From Paramecium pentaurelia (Eukaryota; Ciliophora; Oligohymenophorea; Peniculida; Parameciidae), in contig CAJJDO010000003.1 in the NCBI GenBank assembly GCA_905183005.1, positions 252,727 to 316,726 of the forward strand: a DNA stretch of 64,000 nucleotides. Reading direction: 5' to 3'. A model generated the notes under the pieces. That model did not search any database. It was not told the DNA's origin and saw only the letters and a program-made list of their open reading frames with translations. Below, piece by piece: positions 36,587-49,482 of the stretch; positions within the stretch are counted from its first letter, which is position 1, and each line of letters opens with the position of its first letter. A program made the translations under genes and the position numbers.

Positions 36587-38978
36587 TCAGATATTGTTTC
36601 TAAACATATTAGTTATGAATCTCTTGAATCTTTCAGCATATTGATGAGGAGGTATTGCAGAAATATCAGGACCTTAAAAACATCTTTTACAACAATATTC
36701 TATTTTCTTTTTAGTGCTAATATATATATATCTGATTAATACTTAAAATTTGTCAATATATCAATAATTCCAAAGAAATAAATTTTATCACTATTTTTAG
36801 ATTAAATTATAGAAATATCTTCTTATTCTAATTCCTAGGGTATGTCTGTTCTTGAAGTAGTTTGAAGAAAATTAATTTCATGAATTCCCAAAAGAAGACT
36901 ATAATCTATAATATTATTTTAAGCAAAGAAATCAGCATCTTTATACAATTATGTGAGTAATTCACTTTACTTATCCATTTTAATATTAATTTTCTCATGA
37001 GATTCTAAGAAATTTAAATCTTTTCTAGCTACAGTATAATCTGCATTATTTGGAGTTTTTCTTTAATGAAGACTCCCTTTTATATCATATCTTATATTAA
37101 TTTCATGAGATGTTTTGAATACATTACTCATTATGACAAAATGTATTTTTTTATCATCTAATATGATTTTATGCATTCCAAATAACTTAATTATTAATGA
37201 TTATCTATAATCTTTAAGATGTTTAAAATAATTGTATAAGATATGTCTCATAAAAGTAAATTCTGTTTTTGAAATAGTTTTTAATGTATAAATACCATCT
37301 TATGAATAATAGAAAAAGCTTCCACTTTTACCACTAGATGTTAATTCTGATAGAGTACTTAGATCTCCTTTTAAAATACTTGATAATAATGTTTCAGGTC
37401 CAATGCTACTTAAATAATTATCATTATCTATAAAAAACATTTTTCTTATGTGATTAAATACTTAAGGAGCATAATCAAAGAATTTACATACTTTAAAAGT
37501 TGCTTTTTCATTACCAGTTCTCTTTGGCATAAGTTCAAAATAGTATTTTAATTTAAAATCTTTTAATGTAACTTCATAATCACTTAAAGCATTTACAGAT
37601 TTCACTGCCATTTATATACCAATCATCATATTTAATACTAGATTCCAATTTTGATGTCCAAATTATACAGATAAAGCATTTTTTCTTTTTTTATTTATAT
37701 TAGCAATAGTAGCTCTTCTTTTTTCAGCTATTTCTAAATCTTTTTTCTTTTTGATACTGAATTCTTCTAATTTCTTTTAATACATTTTTTCTAATCTATC
37801 TAAAGATTATTAAGTTTATTATTTTAATTCGTGAATCTTAATTAAAGCTTCTTTATAATTATCTTTAATTTAATCATCTGTCATATTATTAATCTTTTCT
37901 AATCCTTCAGTCAATTCTGGATCCAAAGTCTCTTCACTTTCTTTCGATTATAAATTGTAATCAATTTTTATAGGTATCTCTTAATCTCCTCTATGTATAT
38001 AAGGACAAATTTAACTATTAGCTTATATGATTTGACTGGTTTAAACTGTTCCTTATTGACGAGGCTTATTCACATTTATAGTACTTGACATTCTTAATGA
38101 TAGAGCATCAACTTCCTCTCCCATTAAATACTAGATTCCAAATTAACTATTTGTATTTGTTCTCCTTTAAATAGATACATTAATAATACATTTTCTTTTA
38201 ACAAAACATTAAACTCTAAATTAGATTGGGTTTTGCTTATACAATTGCTGAATATCTATTTTGTTTTAACCCTATCATCAATTCAAATAAGTCTACTGCT
38301 TAATCCTTAATTAAATAAAATTCACTCAAAACTATCTAATCTTATTTTAAGGTTGCTTCTTTAATAGAAATAGTTATTCCTTTCCTTAAAAATTCAAATA
38401 TATCAAGTAAAGAGGGATCACTAGATAAAATTCCTTTATATTCAATAAATGAGACTTTTTCATCATTATTCTTATCCATTTATGTAAATATATATGCAAC
38501 TCTTTTTTCTAGATGATCTCTTATTTCATTTGTTATGGCTGTTCCTGTCATAACAACCCAAGAATCAATCAAAGCTTGCATTGTTTATTAAAAATCTCTT
38601 AATGTAAAATAACCTTTTCTATTTTAATCAATCAATTTATATGATATCTCAGCTTTTTCATCTTGTGAACCATATGTGATTTTATCGAAATAAGCAAGAA
38701 ATTCATTAAACTAAATTTTACCATCCTGATCTTCATCAATTATTTAAAATAAACAATCACTCAATACCTAAACTGTTTCAAGACCAAGTAATCCCATATT
38801 GTCTCTAAATTGATTTTTTGTTAAAAAATTAGATCCATTAGTCATTCTCTAAAATCTATATTTTATAGTATAAAAATTACCTTCTAAACAATTCCTAAAC
38901 CTCTTCAGCTGAAAAACGAAACTTCGTCATCCTATTCCTCTAAGCTTGTTAAATCCCATTCTTACTACAGCAAAACAT
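36587..38978 (-). CDS. EF-hand / phosphatidylinositol-phosphate kinase fusion, 771 aa
   Basis: Minus strand, ATG 38978 (MFCCSKNG, possibly palmitoylated) to TGA 36589-36587; introns 38856-38880, 38165-38189 and 36717-36742 give an exact frame. The N-terminal ~200 residues carry EF-hand units, the clearest being DEDQDGKIQFNEFL (Ca2+ ligands D-x-D-x-D-G...E) and DKNNDEKVSFIEY. After a linker and coiled coil (residues ~330-420) comes the PIP kinase core: SGSFYYSQDGIYTLKTI (glycine loop and lysine), HFVIMSNVFKTSHEI, RYDIKGSLHQR, FFAQNNIIDYSLLLGIHE (catalytic), and GPDISAIPPHQYAERFKRF at the end. The enzyme makes PI(4,5)P2; the EF-hands suggest calcium control, as in alveolate PIP5Ks. Confidence 0.9.
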
Positions 38979-39309
38979 TTATTATATTAAATAAAAATTA
39001 AAGTAAATGATAACCTATTTACAATATATTAGCTAATCTTTAAAAAGAACTATTGTCTTATTCTTTATCTTAATCAATCATTTAAATAATAACATTCATC
39101 TAAATTTAAAATTAAATATTCTATCTTTATTCTCTTTCTGATTTCTAAGTCATAAGAAATAAATATTCTATAAATCTATTATTTATAAGATTTTATAATG
39201 CATATGTATTATAATTCATTTTAAATTTGGATTAATTTAAAGATTTAAAAAATTATATAAATTCAAAGAAAAAACTCAAAATATTATTTATAATCTAAAA
39301 AGAATCAAA
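38979..39309. other. intergenic, no gene seen
   Basis: AT-rich spacer between two minus-strand genes: the 3' end of the RBR gene and the promoter of the PIP kinase gene. Confidence 0.5.
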
Positions 39310-42300
39310 TCACCAATAACCACCATGTTCTTTTGTTAAATGCTCATAACATTCTGAAGATGTTTTAAATACCTTCATACAAGGAACACCCTTGTTATTA
39401 TTTTTCCAACAAATACTCTTTTTACAGACAGAACAAGTTACTCTATAACATCCATCAATTCTTTATATTAAGGCTTAACAACTTGGGCATTTTCTAATAT
39501 CTTATTCTTTCATTAATTTTAATAATAATCCTTAATCACCAATCTTATTTTCCTCGCATGTTAAACCAGGATGTCTTAAAGCCTCTCATATATTAAATAA
39601 TTACTTTACATAAACAACAATATTATTTTAAACACATTGAACAACATATTGATTTATCTTTTTATTAAATTTATTCAAAATTATTACATCCAGGAGTATA
39701 ACAGTATGTTAAATCTTAATTATTTTCCTAAATAAATTTATTAAGTGCCAAATTTATCAAAGTATCTTTGTTTTCTTAACCAATTATTTACAATATATCA
39801 TTTAGAATCATTTTTTCATTGCACACTGGACATCTTACAGGAAATAATTTAACATCTTGTAAAACACTATTACAATGTAGAGAAATGCATTCTAAACAAC
39901 ATTTATGACCACAACCTTATAATAAATAGCTATGTTTAATATTATCAAAACAGATAGGACATTCTGCTTATTTTACATCATTAAGATCTATTTCTCCTTC
40001 TAAATTTTCTTAAGAAACAACAGATTCAATACAAGCAACAGCATCTTATATATTTTAACCTGATCCCTCTAAATACAATTCTTTACTCAGTTATTTGTAT
40101 TTTATCTAGATCAAATTAAATTGTTTTTTTATACTATCAAGACCTTAACATTTTAACCCAACTAATTATTTAATTGCTCCTGGAGGTATAATTAATTTAT
40201 GAGAAACAACTATTTAAGTAATTTAATTGACATAATCAGTAATTTCATTTAATTTGTCTTTTTAACAACATACACGAATCACTTTTTTATATTGATCAAT
40301 CATAAAATATATACTTCCATCTACTTTTTCAAAGTCTTTTAATTTATTCTATCCAAAAGTAGTAAAAAGAAAATCTCCATTATTTTTCAATTCAATTTTA
40401 TAACCTTAAAGGAAATTAGTTAAAATTTGATCTAATTGTTAATGTATTAATATATTTTATGAACGAATGATAACCTCTAATTCCATTTTATTTTATTGAT
40501 TTCCTTATTCGAAAGTAACCTTAAAATTAAATTTTTCATATTCCTTTAAAATGTTTAAAATATGGGGTTTGAGTTGGATAGGAATTTTATGAAATTAATA
40601 ATATTAACCTTAACTATTTATTTTCACTAAATTTACTCCAAATTATATTTTTTGTCCATTTAAAATTTCTAATAATTTTTACATAGTATGAATACTCGAA
40701 ATTTGAATTTTAGCTTTTCTTTTTCCTCCTGTTTTTCTAATCAAGTGAGTATGATTGAAATCAACATCTTTTTTCTCATTTCTTTCAATATTTCTATTGA
40801 TTAAATGTATAATTCTTTGTGAATAATCATTCTTAGTTTCTTATAGAATTTTTGATTATAAATCAATAAATTTTACATGCTTTTTCCCACCACACAACAT
40901 AAGAATATCAATTTCAGTAGTAAATGAACTTAAATTCTAAAATTTTAAAGTGAAATCATCAATTTATGTAATTTTAATTTTTTTTCCTTCTAATAACTAA
41001 TTATTAAATTAATCTAAACATTATTTAGCTTAAGACATTTCATTAAATAACACAGTACAGACTCCTGAACATAATTTGGCATACCATATTATATTCAAAA
41101 TGTATTTATATTATTTAATTATTTATTATTATTTATCATTAATTTATTCTGTAATAACACTAATAATTCTATCTTAATACTCTGATTAATCATATCCTTA
41201 AATAATATAAGGCATGTCATCTTTATCTTCAATAACAATTTAAGCTTAAGTTTCATTTTCGAAATAATTTAATTTAAGATGAGTTATAACAGTAAAGTCT
41301 TCAAATAATTCTTTAATATCTTTTTCTGTTATTTTTGGTGGTAATCCTACTAATTTAAACTCTTTAGATTCATGCTACCTTATCCATTCACTAATGATGG
41401 CTCCACTCTAAAAAATTAATTTTTTTCCACTTATATGTTTGATCTCTATAATTTATGTTTTTAGATTTTCTTTAATTTGATCTATTCTTGCTTATAATTC
41501 ACTCATATCTATTTTATCATCAGAATAAATTGATATTAAATTCAAATTTAAATTTGGTTCTATTGAACAATTATATTTATTTTCTAATTCAGTTATTTCA
41601 ATTCCTTAATTTTTCCATAGTTCCTCTAAAATTGCATTACAAACATTATTAAATATTATTTCTTTTTGATTCATAGATTATTTTCTATTTTTATTATGGA
41701 GACATAAAATTGAATTTTCTTTTAAAGCTAAAATATGAATATGTTATTATAATCTTCCTTTTTATTATTAAATGCAAAATTAATTTAGTTTAAAACTTTA
41801 ATCTTAAATATAATATAATCTATCTTCTCTTAATTCTGCAACAGGAAAATTTAATTTTAATAATTCTTCAACTTATGGTTTGTCTTCTTAAACTACTTAC
41901 ATACTCGATGATCTTCTAATTGGTGCCATAGTCAATGCACCAAAATTAAGTATATTAATTTAAGGACAATTCTATAATATTTTAATGATTTTACATATTT
42001 TTGAGAAAATTACTAAACATAAAGAAGAATTAGTATTCCTTTATATAGATTGATTAGATTCTAATTACACCACTTTTCTAATTAAGTAAATTCAAAAATG
42101 CTTTAATTTATATCTATATCTGTATTAAGAAGAATTGAATTGATAAAAGATCCAAGTTAATCTATTATTTCTATCCATGAATAAGCATCACCCTTATTTG
42201 ACCAAATTTGACTAGTTCTGATAGTTAAATTTGAATTAGGTTTATATTATAATAACATACCTGAACTATTCAAAGCACCTTTAATAATAGCACTATTTTT

Positions 42301-43155
42301 TGATTTATCAAATTATTCAATATGATTATCTTATTAATTAAATTCTAATTTGACTTCTTTTGGAGGTAGAGTAACATAAGTTTCATTTGTAAAATTGTAT
42401 ACAATTTATACTCCAAATTAATTAGATTTTGGTATTTCTCTAATTATTAAATCTTGTCTTGATAATAATTGATCTTAATAAATGATACTGTTTTTTATGT
42501 ATGGTTTTCTAATTTCTCTGTATTATGTATGGATAATTAGAGTTATACATTAAGATTCCAAATATTATGGTTCAATAAGTAAATAAATAACATGATTGTA
42601 TTATTAAGTTTTTCTTTAATCAAGTTTTTAATATAATTCATTAAATTCTGGTGTCAACCTAATTTATATTTAACCTAAGTATCCCAATATATTTGCAAAT
42701 GATTATATTTCATTGACATTTTTACAATAAATTAAAACATCTTATTCTTCATGTATTTATTTAAATAAATATTCATATATTTAATCTACTCTCTCCATAT
42801 TATCTTTCCATAAGAAGGAATATATCACATTATAATCAGGAATACATTGATATTGCAATTATTCCACATTTAATGAATCTGTCTCAATTGTTTCATTAAT
42901 GATTAAAAATTAAATTTATTCATCAATAATAGATGGAATAGATGATGCAAATTTTAAATCCAAACTATTGGGTAATTCTAATTTTTAATTTGTTTAATCA
43001 ATTATCATTTTTAATTGTCCTTAATCATCATTATTCAATTATAACTTTTGAAGAATAGAATTGAAATATTTTTATCTTTCATTTAACAAAGGTTCTCTTG
43101 CCATATAGTAATTTTAAATTAATGAAGAACTTTCAGCTTTTTTAAATTGATTCAT
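39310..43155 (-). CDS. DEAH11/12-like RBR E3 ubiquitin ligase with a helicase C-terminal remnant, 1,266 aa
   Basis: Minus strand, one continuous frame from ATG 43155 to TGA 39312-39310 with introns 41972-41994 and 39583-39604. Residues ~120-330 resemble the second RecA-like and following parts of DEAH helicases (IYEYLFKQIHEEQDVLIYCK, LTPEFNELYQKLDQRKTQ, ILNFGALTMAP), but no Walker A or DEAH box exists. A middle region has RNA-binding-like stretches (FKLVGLPPKITEKDIKELF, an RRM-like beta-alpha unit). The C-terminus is a RING-IBR-RING: RING1 ECPICFD...GCGHKCCLECI...RCPVC, IBR CYTPGCNNF...CSMCLKQYCCLC, RING2 KCPSCQALIQRIDGCYRV with the catalytic-type Cys in DGC. RBR ligases carry ubiquitin as a thioester on RING2. 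The order matches plant DEAH11/12 without the ATPase half. Confidence 0.85.
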
Positions 43156-43293
43156 AGTATTTTAGAATTTGAGAGTTTTCTATTGAAAAAAAAATATTTT
43201 TATTTTTATTTTCAATTACAATTTATATTTATTTACCAAGAAACATATATTGGTAAACTCAAATTAAAAATAAAGATATTTCATTTTATTTAC

Positions 43294-44486
43294 ATGTCTA
43301 AATTGAGTTAAACTAAGAAATCTATATTATTAACTGCTTTAGTAATATTTGGATCATTGGCAATAATAAGTAATTAATGATATACAAAAAAAAGCTTTTA
43401 ATTTGTAAAATAGTCAGATAGTTTTTGTTGATTAAGAAGATACCTATGGAGTATTTAATCATCCTTTTATGTAAACATTTACTATGTTTATTGCTGAATT
43501 TCTATGTTTACTTGCCTTCTTTTATGTCAAAAGTACTGAGTCTTATAAAAATTAATATCAAGAAGCTAATAATAATGGATTAAAAAGAATTAACATATTT
43601 TTAATACTCATCCCTGCTTGTTGTGATAGTATTGGAGCACTCTGTATCTACATATCATTAAATTTTTTACCACCTTCTGTTAATTCTATATTGACATGTG
43701 GAATTATTGCTACATCTGCCATTTTATCAAGATTGATGTTAAAGAGAATGTATACAACCAAAGAAATATAAGGATGTTTATTAGTTTTAGTAGGAGTGGC
43801 TATTGTTGGCATAAGTGGTTTTGTATTTCCTGAAGAATAAAAATAAGAAGTACTTATATATATAATAATTCTAGGATTTCAAAAAATAAATAGTTTCAAT
43901 ATTCTTAATGTTATTCTCTATTTTCCTTTATGGATTCTAATACACAATTGAAGAAAAGTATTATAAAACCTATTTCATCCATTAATTGGAACTTATTGGT
44001 TATGAGGGAATGTGGGGATTGATCATATATACAATAATATGTATATCTTTGACTTTTACAAAATGTCCTTAAGTTCTTGATAATGTTTGTATTCCACATA
44101 ATGGAGAGTTTTATTTTGAAAGAGCTGATTATTATTTTCAGCAATTTTCTTAAAGTGCTCTTCTTTAATTTGCTATAATTTTTGGTATTCTATCAATTTC
44201 TGTTTACAATACTATGTGTCAGACAGTAACAAAATATTTATCTTGTGTTACTAGAGCATTAGTGGATGTTGCTAAAATTATGATGATATGGATTATATCT
44301 TTAATAATTTCATTAAGTACTTCATCATCAAATTATCATTGGGAAAATGTGAGACTTGGAGCTATCATTATAGAGGTGATTGGATTTTCATTTGTTGTTG
44401 CTGGTGAAATCATATATAATTTCAATGCTACTTAAGTTGAAGATGATGAAGAAATAACACAGAATTTAAGTTTATAAAAAGGTTGA
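43294..44486 (+). CDS. SLC35-type (drug/metabolite transporter superfamily) membrane protein, 380 aa
   Basis: Two 25-nt introns give an exact frame from ATG 43294 to TGA 44484-44486. About ten hydrophobic helices are visible. Hallmarks include IFLILIPACCDSIGALCIYI, SVNSILTCGIIATSAILSRL and YTTKEIQGCLLVLVGVAIVG, the two-repeat DMT pattern seen in SLC35F-like proteins, followed by a second half with EKYYKTYFIHQLELIGYEG. The C-terminal tail is acidic (VEDDEEI). SLC35 members carry nucleotide sugars or related solutes in Golgi, ER or lysosome membranes. The resemblance is closest to SLC35F6-like proteins, whose substrate is unclear. Confidence 0.85.
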
Positions 44487-44506
44487 AATAACATTAATTT
44501 ATTTAA

Positions 44507-45074
44507 ATGTTTATTTTATTAAATATAAAAATATTATTTAATATTTTATTGATTTTCATTCTAAAAAATTATAAAGAGAGGTTAAAATACAAATATTTTA
44601 AGAAAGGTTTTTGCTGTTGATTTTGATAATATAGGGAAACTATTAATAAAGTAATCTTAAAGTAAATAAAATTTAATATATAATTCAAGAAATTTCTATC
44701 AAGATAACTAAACTGTAATAGACAAATTATAAGAAAGAATGAAAAAATATAATTTATAGTCACCAATCACTTTATAATACTTTATAATGAAAATAGATAA
44801 AATTATATAAAAAATACTAATAATATATGAAAAATATTGTAAAATTATTATTCTCCAAAGCAACTTGTATAATTACTTCATGGGTATAATGATATATCGA
44901 TCATCTGACATTATAAGAGTACAAGATTAAAAACAATAAGGAAAAATATAAGATTCACTTTATAATTTTAAGTCAAAAGAAACTCGATTTCTTGCTTTTG
45001 GCTTAAAAAGGATAGTCTATTTTATGTTATCGAATAAAATATTAATAGCAAAATAAAACAAGATGAGCAGTTGA
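44507..45074 (+). CDS. small orphan with N-terminal hydrophobic segment, 181 aa
   Basis: Starts 20 bp after the transporter stop. ATG 44507 opens a hydrophobic segment (LNIKILFNILLIFIL), then one 22-nt intron (begins about 44580) leads into VFAVDFDNIGKLLIK and a basic, aromatic body ending at TGA 45072-45074. The splice restores the frame exactly. The composition is less typical than in the flanking genes and no family is recognised. The extreme closeness to the transporter raises the option of an alternative 3' exon, but the transporter ends cleanly. Confidence 0.45.
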
Positions 45075-45661
45075 GTTAATTTATTAATAAGCTATTAATT
45101 TCATTATTAAAAAATTATATATATTCAAATATAGATATACTCTTTCTTATAATTCAAGATTTTCATTAGTAAATATTTAAAAATAAAAAAATTTGAATTT
45201 TCATTTTATGGAAAATTTTGATGGCAAATGATCAAAATTAAAGCTCTAAAATAATGTTTTGATTAATAATTAAGAATATAATTAATTGAATATTAACTAG
45301 TATGTTAATAAAAATAAATAAGAAAATCTTTTATTACGATATAATATTAATACAGAGTTAGGCTTAATGACTTTACGATTATCAAATGTAATATTTATTT
45401 TAAATTATTAATTAATAATAAAAATTTATTAAAAGATTTAATTAATATATATAATTCGTATTGCCTTGTTAAAGAAACTAATTAAATTTTGAACATGATT
45501 ATATTTTCATAATTCGAGGAAAAGTAATGTATATAGAAATGACATGGATTACTATATTTATAAATCTTTTTATGGATAATTAATATACTTATTATTATGT
45601 AATATAGTTTGATTAACTGTAAAAATGACTAGAAGCATTTGTTATAATCTAAAAATTACAA
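45075..45661. other. no supported gene
   Basis: AT-rich stretch with short frames broken by TGA on both strands. Confidence 0.45.
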
Positions 45662-46280
45662 ATGATTTATATTATCCTTAAAATTTTAACCTTTTTAGCA
45701 ATATTGATCACAAATTAGGATGAATTATAACTTACTCAAACTACTAAAAAGTTAAACTAGAATTCTTCCAATTCCAAAACTTCAAATTCTTTTGTGTGTT
45801 TGAATACAATATATATAGGATATAGAAAGAATAATTATGATAAAATCATCAAAAAAAATAACAATAACTTTCATTTAGTTTTCTAACATTTGAGATCTGT
45901 TATCTTCGTATTTATTCTTCTTCTTGTTAAAATTGTACTATTAGAGATCTATTTATATAGTGAATATAAGTACATTTTAGAGTTATTGATGAGGTCTATA
46001 GAATTTTTAAATTTTAGCTTCAGCTATAACAAATAATTAGGCTGAAGCATATTGTGCTGATTAAGTTGTCTTGTTTGGAGATTAGTCTTTTTTACTGCTA
46101 CATGTACATCCCATTAAATTTTTTATAAGAAAATATCTTCACAAAGAATTAGAAATTTTAATTCAAAATTTATAATCAAAATTTCAAATATATTTATTAG
46201 ATGAGCTTTCTTATACATATAATTCCAAAAATTCCTGTATAAAGGTAAAATAATATATTAATTTTTATATTAAACCTTGA
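45662..46280 (+). CDS. small putative membrane/secreted orphan, 194 aa
   Basis: ATG 45662 begins a signal-peptide-like run (MIYIILKILTFLAIL). After an Asn/Ser-rich part there is a hydrophobic helix (VIFVFILLLVKIVLLEIYLY). A 34-nt intron (begins about 45961) is needed to join this to a clearly coding second part (ITNNQAEAYCADQVVLFGDQ and FQIYLLDELSYTYNSKN). TGA is at 46278-46280. The long intron and the uneven composition of the first exon make the 5' half doubtful; the second exon is real. Family unknown. Confidence 0.4.
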
Positions 46281-46288
46281 AAGTTTAA

Positions 46289-47955
46289 ATGAACAATTAA
46301 GTTCAAGGGAATGTAAACTAAGCTCAATAAGGGAACCTAGCTTAGTAATAAGGAGGTTTAGGATTTTTTAGAATAATTTTAACAATTATTGGAATAAATT
46401 ACATGGTTTCTTTTTTCCAATCAAATTCTAATGTAGATACTTATTTTAACATATTAAACTAAAATAATCTATTCAATTTAACAATATCAAATAATGTTAC
46501 TGATTGGAGTCTAAGAGAATTAGATTTATCTTATAATAAAGACACAATAATTTTTAAGAACATTACTTTAACAGGAGAGGAAGTATAAATATAGATTATC
46601 GAAGCTACTTTAAAATCCTTTTTTTAACATTGAATTAGGAAATAGCAACTTTAATATAAGTTCTAGTTTTTCATTAACAAAGCTTATGAAAGTTTAATAG
46701 AATGAGAAAAAGAATTTATTATTTGATAAACATGATGAGTATATGATAAATAAACCTGAAGAAAATTCAACAAATTAAAAATATGAATGGCATGTTAAAA
46801 ATAAATAATACATATTATTTGTTTATGATACAAGTTCTTACCCAAAAAATTAAATTCCACCATAAATTAAATGTATAATTATTTATAATTTAGATCAATT
46901 TAAAAGAACAGACGAAGGTTTTATATATACTCCAAATCTAGATGTAGATAACTATTTTTTAAGAAAGAAAGATCACATTATAATATAAAAAAATGAAACT
47001 TATGAAATTCCAATAGAATTTAATTGTTATTATTCTTGGAAATATTATATGATTGATTCCTTGAAAAATGCAGGCAAATTTTATGAGAATTTGGGAATGG
47101 ATATGTATGATGAAATAGCTGAAGATAATACTAAAGAGATGCTCTTTGAAACTAATTTTTATTTGGTTGCACTTACTATGATAGTTAGTTTATTGCATAC
47201 TATATTTTCTACATTAGCAATAAAGAATGACTTTTAATATTGGAAGAATTTGAATTCATAAGAAGGTATTTCTATTAGAGCATTATATACAAATTTTGTA
47301 TTTGATGTCATTATTACTTTGTATTTATTAGATAATGAAACATCATATCTGATTATAGTTTAATAATTTATTGAATTAGGATTGATGGTATGGAAAATCA
47401 CAAAAACTACAAAATTTAAATTAATAAATGTGTTTCCTTATGTACGATTTTTGCATTAAAAATCATATGAATCTAAAACTTAATAATATGATTAAAAAGC
47501 AGCTAAATTCTTATATAAATTATCAATCCCATTATTTGGTGGTTATCTTATTTATGCTTTGATTTACTAAGAACACAAAGGAATTTATTCTTTTATAATA
47601 GAAAGTTTGGTTGAATTTATCTATTTATTTGGTTTTATAAATATGACTCCTTAACTTTTTATAAATTACAAATTAAAATCAGTAGCTCATTTACCATGGA
47701 GAACAATGATATACAAATTTTTGAACACTATAATTGATGATTTATTTGCATTTATAATAACTATGCCATGGTTAAAAAGATTAAGTTGTTTTAGAGATGA
47801 TATAATATTTCTTATATATATATATCAAAGAAGAATCTATAAAGTAGATCCAAATAGATTAGTAATTTTTAATAATTAATTTTTAGGATGCAGGTTATGC
47901 TTAGGATATAGATACAAAATAAGAATTAACAGATGGTAAAGAAAAGAAAGATTGA
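46289..47955 (+). CDS. CLPTM1-family transmembrane protein, 539 aa
   Basis: Begins 8 bp after the previous stop. Two introns (22 and 25 nt) give an exact frame from ATG 46289 to TGA 47953-47955. A Gln/Gly-rich N-terminus precedes a first membrane helix (FRIILTIIGINYMVSFF). A long lumenal part follows, then the diagnostic CLPTM1 region: YEIPIEFNCYYSWKYYMIDS, ETNFYLVALTMIVSLLHTIF, WKNLNSQEGISIRALYTN, FGGYLIYALIYQEHKGIYSF, FGFINMTPQLFINYKLKSVA and LPWRTMIYKFLNTIIDDLFA. Family members are ER/plasma-membrane proteins; CLPTM1L is a lipid scramblase for glucosaminylphosphatidylinositol in GPI synthesis, CLPTM1 an ER trap for receptors. Confidence 0.93.
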
Positions 47956-48184
47956 TGTTTATGTTTATTGTACAATAAAATTAATTCAGAATCATAAATT
48001 ATTATAAAATAAGATATACATAAATTAAATTAAAAAAATAGATCTTACTTTTTCTTATGTTAAATTTCCTATAAATTTATATTAGTTTAATATTGATATA
48101 AAAGGATTATCATTCATTTTTGATTTAGATTATGAAAGAAGTAATAAAAACAAAATGATAATTAATTTTATTTTTAACAATCAA

Positions 48185-49482
48185 ATGTCTGGCTACTCAT
48201 AAGTAGGATTGTTTGAAAACCGTTCTAATAACTTGGATTCTCTATCTAATGATGTGCATCTTATTTAGTAAACACTCCAAGGGTGGACTTAAATTTTCAG
48301 TTAACTAATGGAGATTAGCATAGAAACACATAAACAAAATCAGTCCAACGTATTGTTAAATTATTTAAATACAGACTGCATTACTTTAACAATTGATGAT
48401 ATAATTGCAATAAAGATCCTAATATTCTTAACCAAAAGACTAGATTAAATTATCTCCAATTAGACCAACTAAAACTGAACCAGATGAATACATAAAACCA
48501 GAAAATTTTTCAAGGATCTTTAATAATCCTAAAAAGGTATATTAATTGTATATTATAAAGATTTCTATCATGTAATTGTAAGGGACTCCATTTGATTCAG
48601 CTTTCGAAAGTATTAATAAGGAACTAGAAGATCCAATAAGAGATGACTTATATTTATCTGTTCCTAAGTCAATGTAATTGTCTATTGATAAAAATATGCA
48701 AAAAAAGAATCAATAAATAGATCTCCATCCACAAAGTGCTAAAAACACTTATGAGAATAAATAATTTGCTTTTAATAAACCAACTCGTTCTTAAGATATG
48801 AAATCTAATAAAGAGAATAATTTAAATTAGTATCCTATTAATAGACCAGAATCTAAACGTAATTTTGATTAACCACAATTATCTACTGTACTTGAAGAAA
48901 ATCAATCATCTTTGATGATTCCTAATGAAAATAATATTAGATGTAATATATTTGAAATTATCATCAGATTCTATTACTTAATCACACAGATAATATGATT
49001 TAAGTTGTAATTAAAAAAATACATAGAATAGTTAAAGACCACTTAATTATTACTAATAATAATAACTATAATTAGAGAATAACAGAGCTTCATCAAAATC
49101 ATGTTATGGAGCAAATAATAATCTTTAACAATAGATTCTCACTAACAATATCAACATAATGAATTCATAATAGCATTTACAATTGTAGTAATAATAACCA
49201 ACATAAAATTAATCTTAAAATAATTTAAATAGTTAAAGTACAAAAAATATCAAATAATATCAATTCTAAAATACTAATGTTTCTATTAAATTGCCAATCG
49301 ATACTGTCAATTAAGTAAAATTTTCAAATTCTATAAAGATATCAAGCCAAAGAGCTAAAAGCTACAGTGAATAAAATTGTAAGAAACAATTAAGCAAACG
49401 ATGTTTGGATGTTGATTTATTTGATAAAAAATATGAAACTAGTTAGGAGTTGATATGGAAAGTTCAGAAGAACAAAATATGA
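48185..49482 (+). CDS. Gln/Asn-rich orphan protein, 407 aa
   Basis: ATG 48185 (MSGYSQVGLFENRSNNLD) to TGA 49480-49482 with three introns (25, 24 and 25 nt; exact frame). An N-terminal helical part (HLIQQTLQGWTQIFSQLMEI) is followed by a Pro/Glu linker (SPIRPTKTEPDEYIKPENF) and a long Gln/Asn/Ser-rich disordered tail with runs of Gln, ending in a charged motif. No domain is recognised. An earlier in-frame ATG at 48149 is possible, but the chosen one gives the more typical N-terminus. Confidence 0.7.

Noticed and set aside
39310..43155. Two separate genes split at ATG 41674
   Set aside because: The frame runs through 41674 without a stop and the combined order matches a known DEAH11/12-type architecture, so one gene is simpler.
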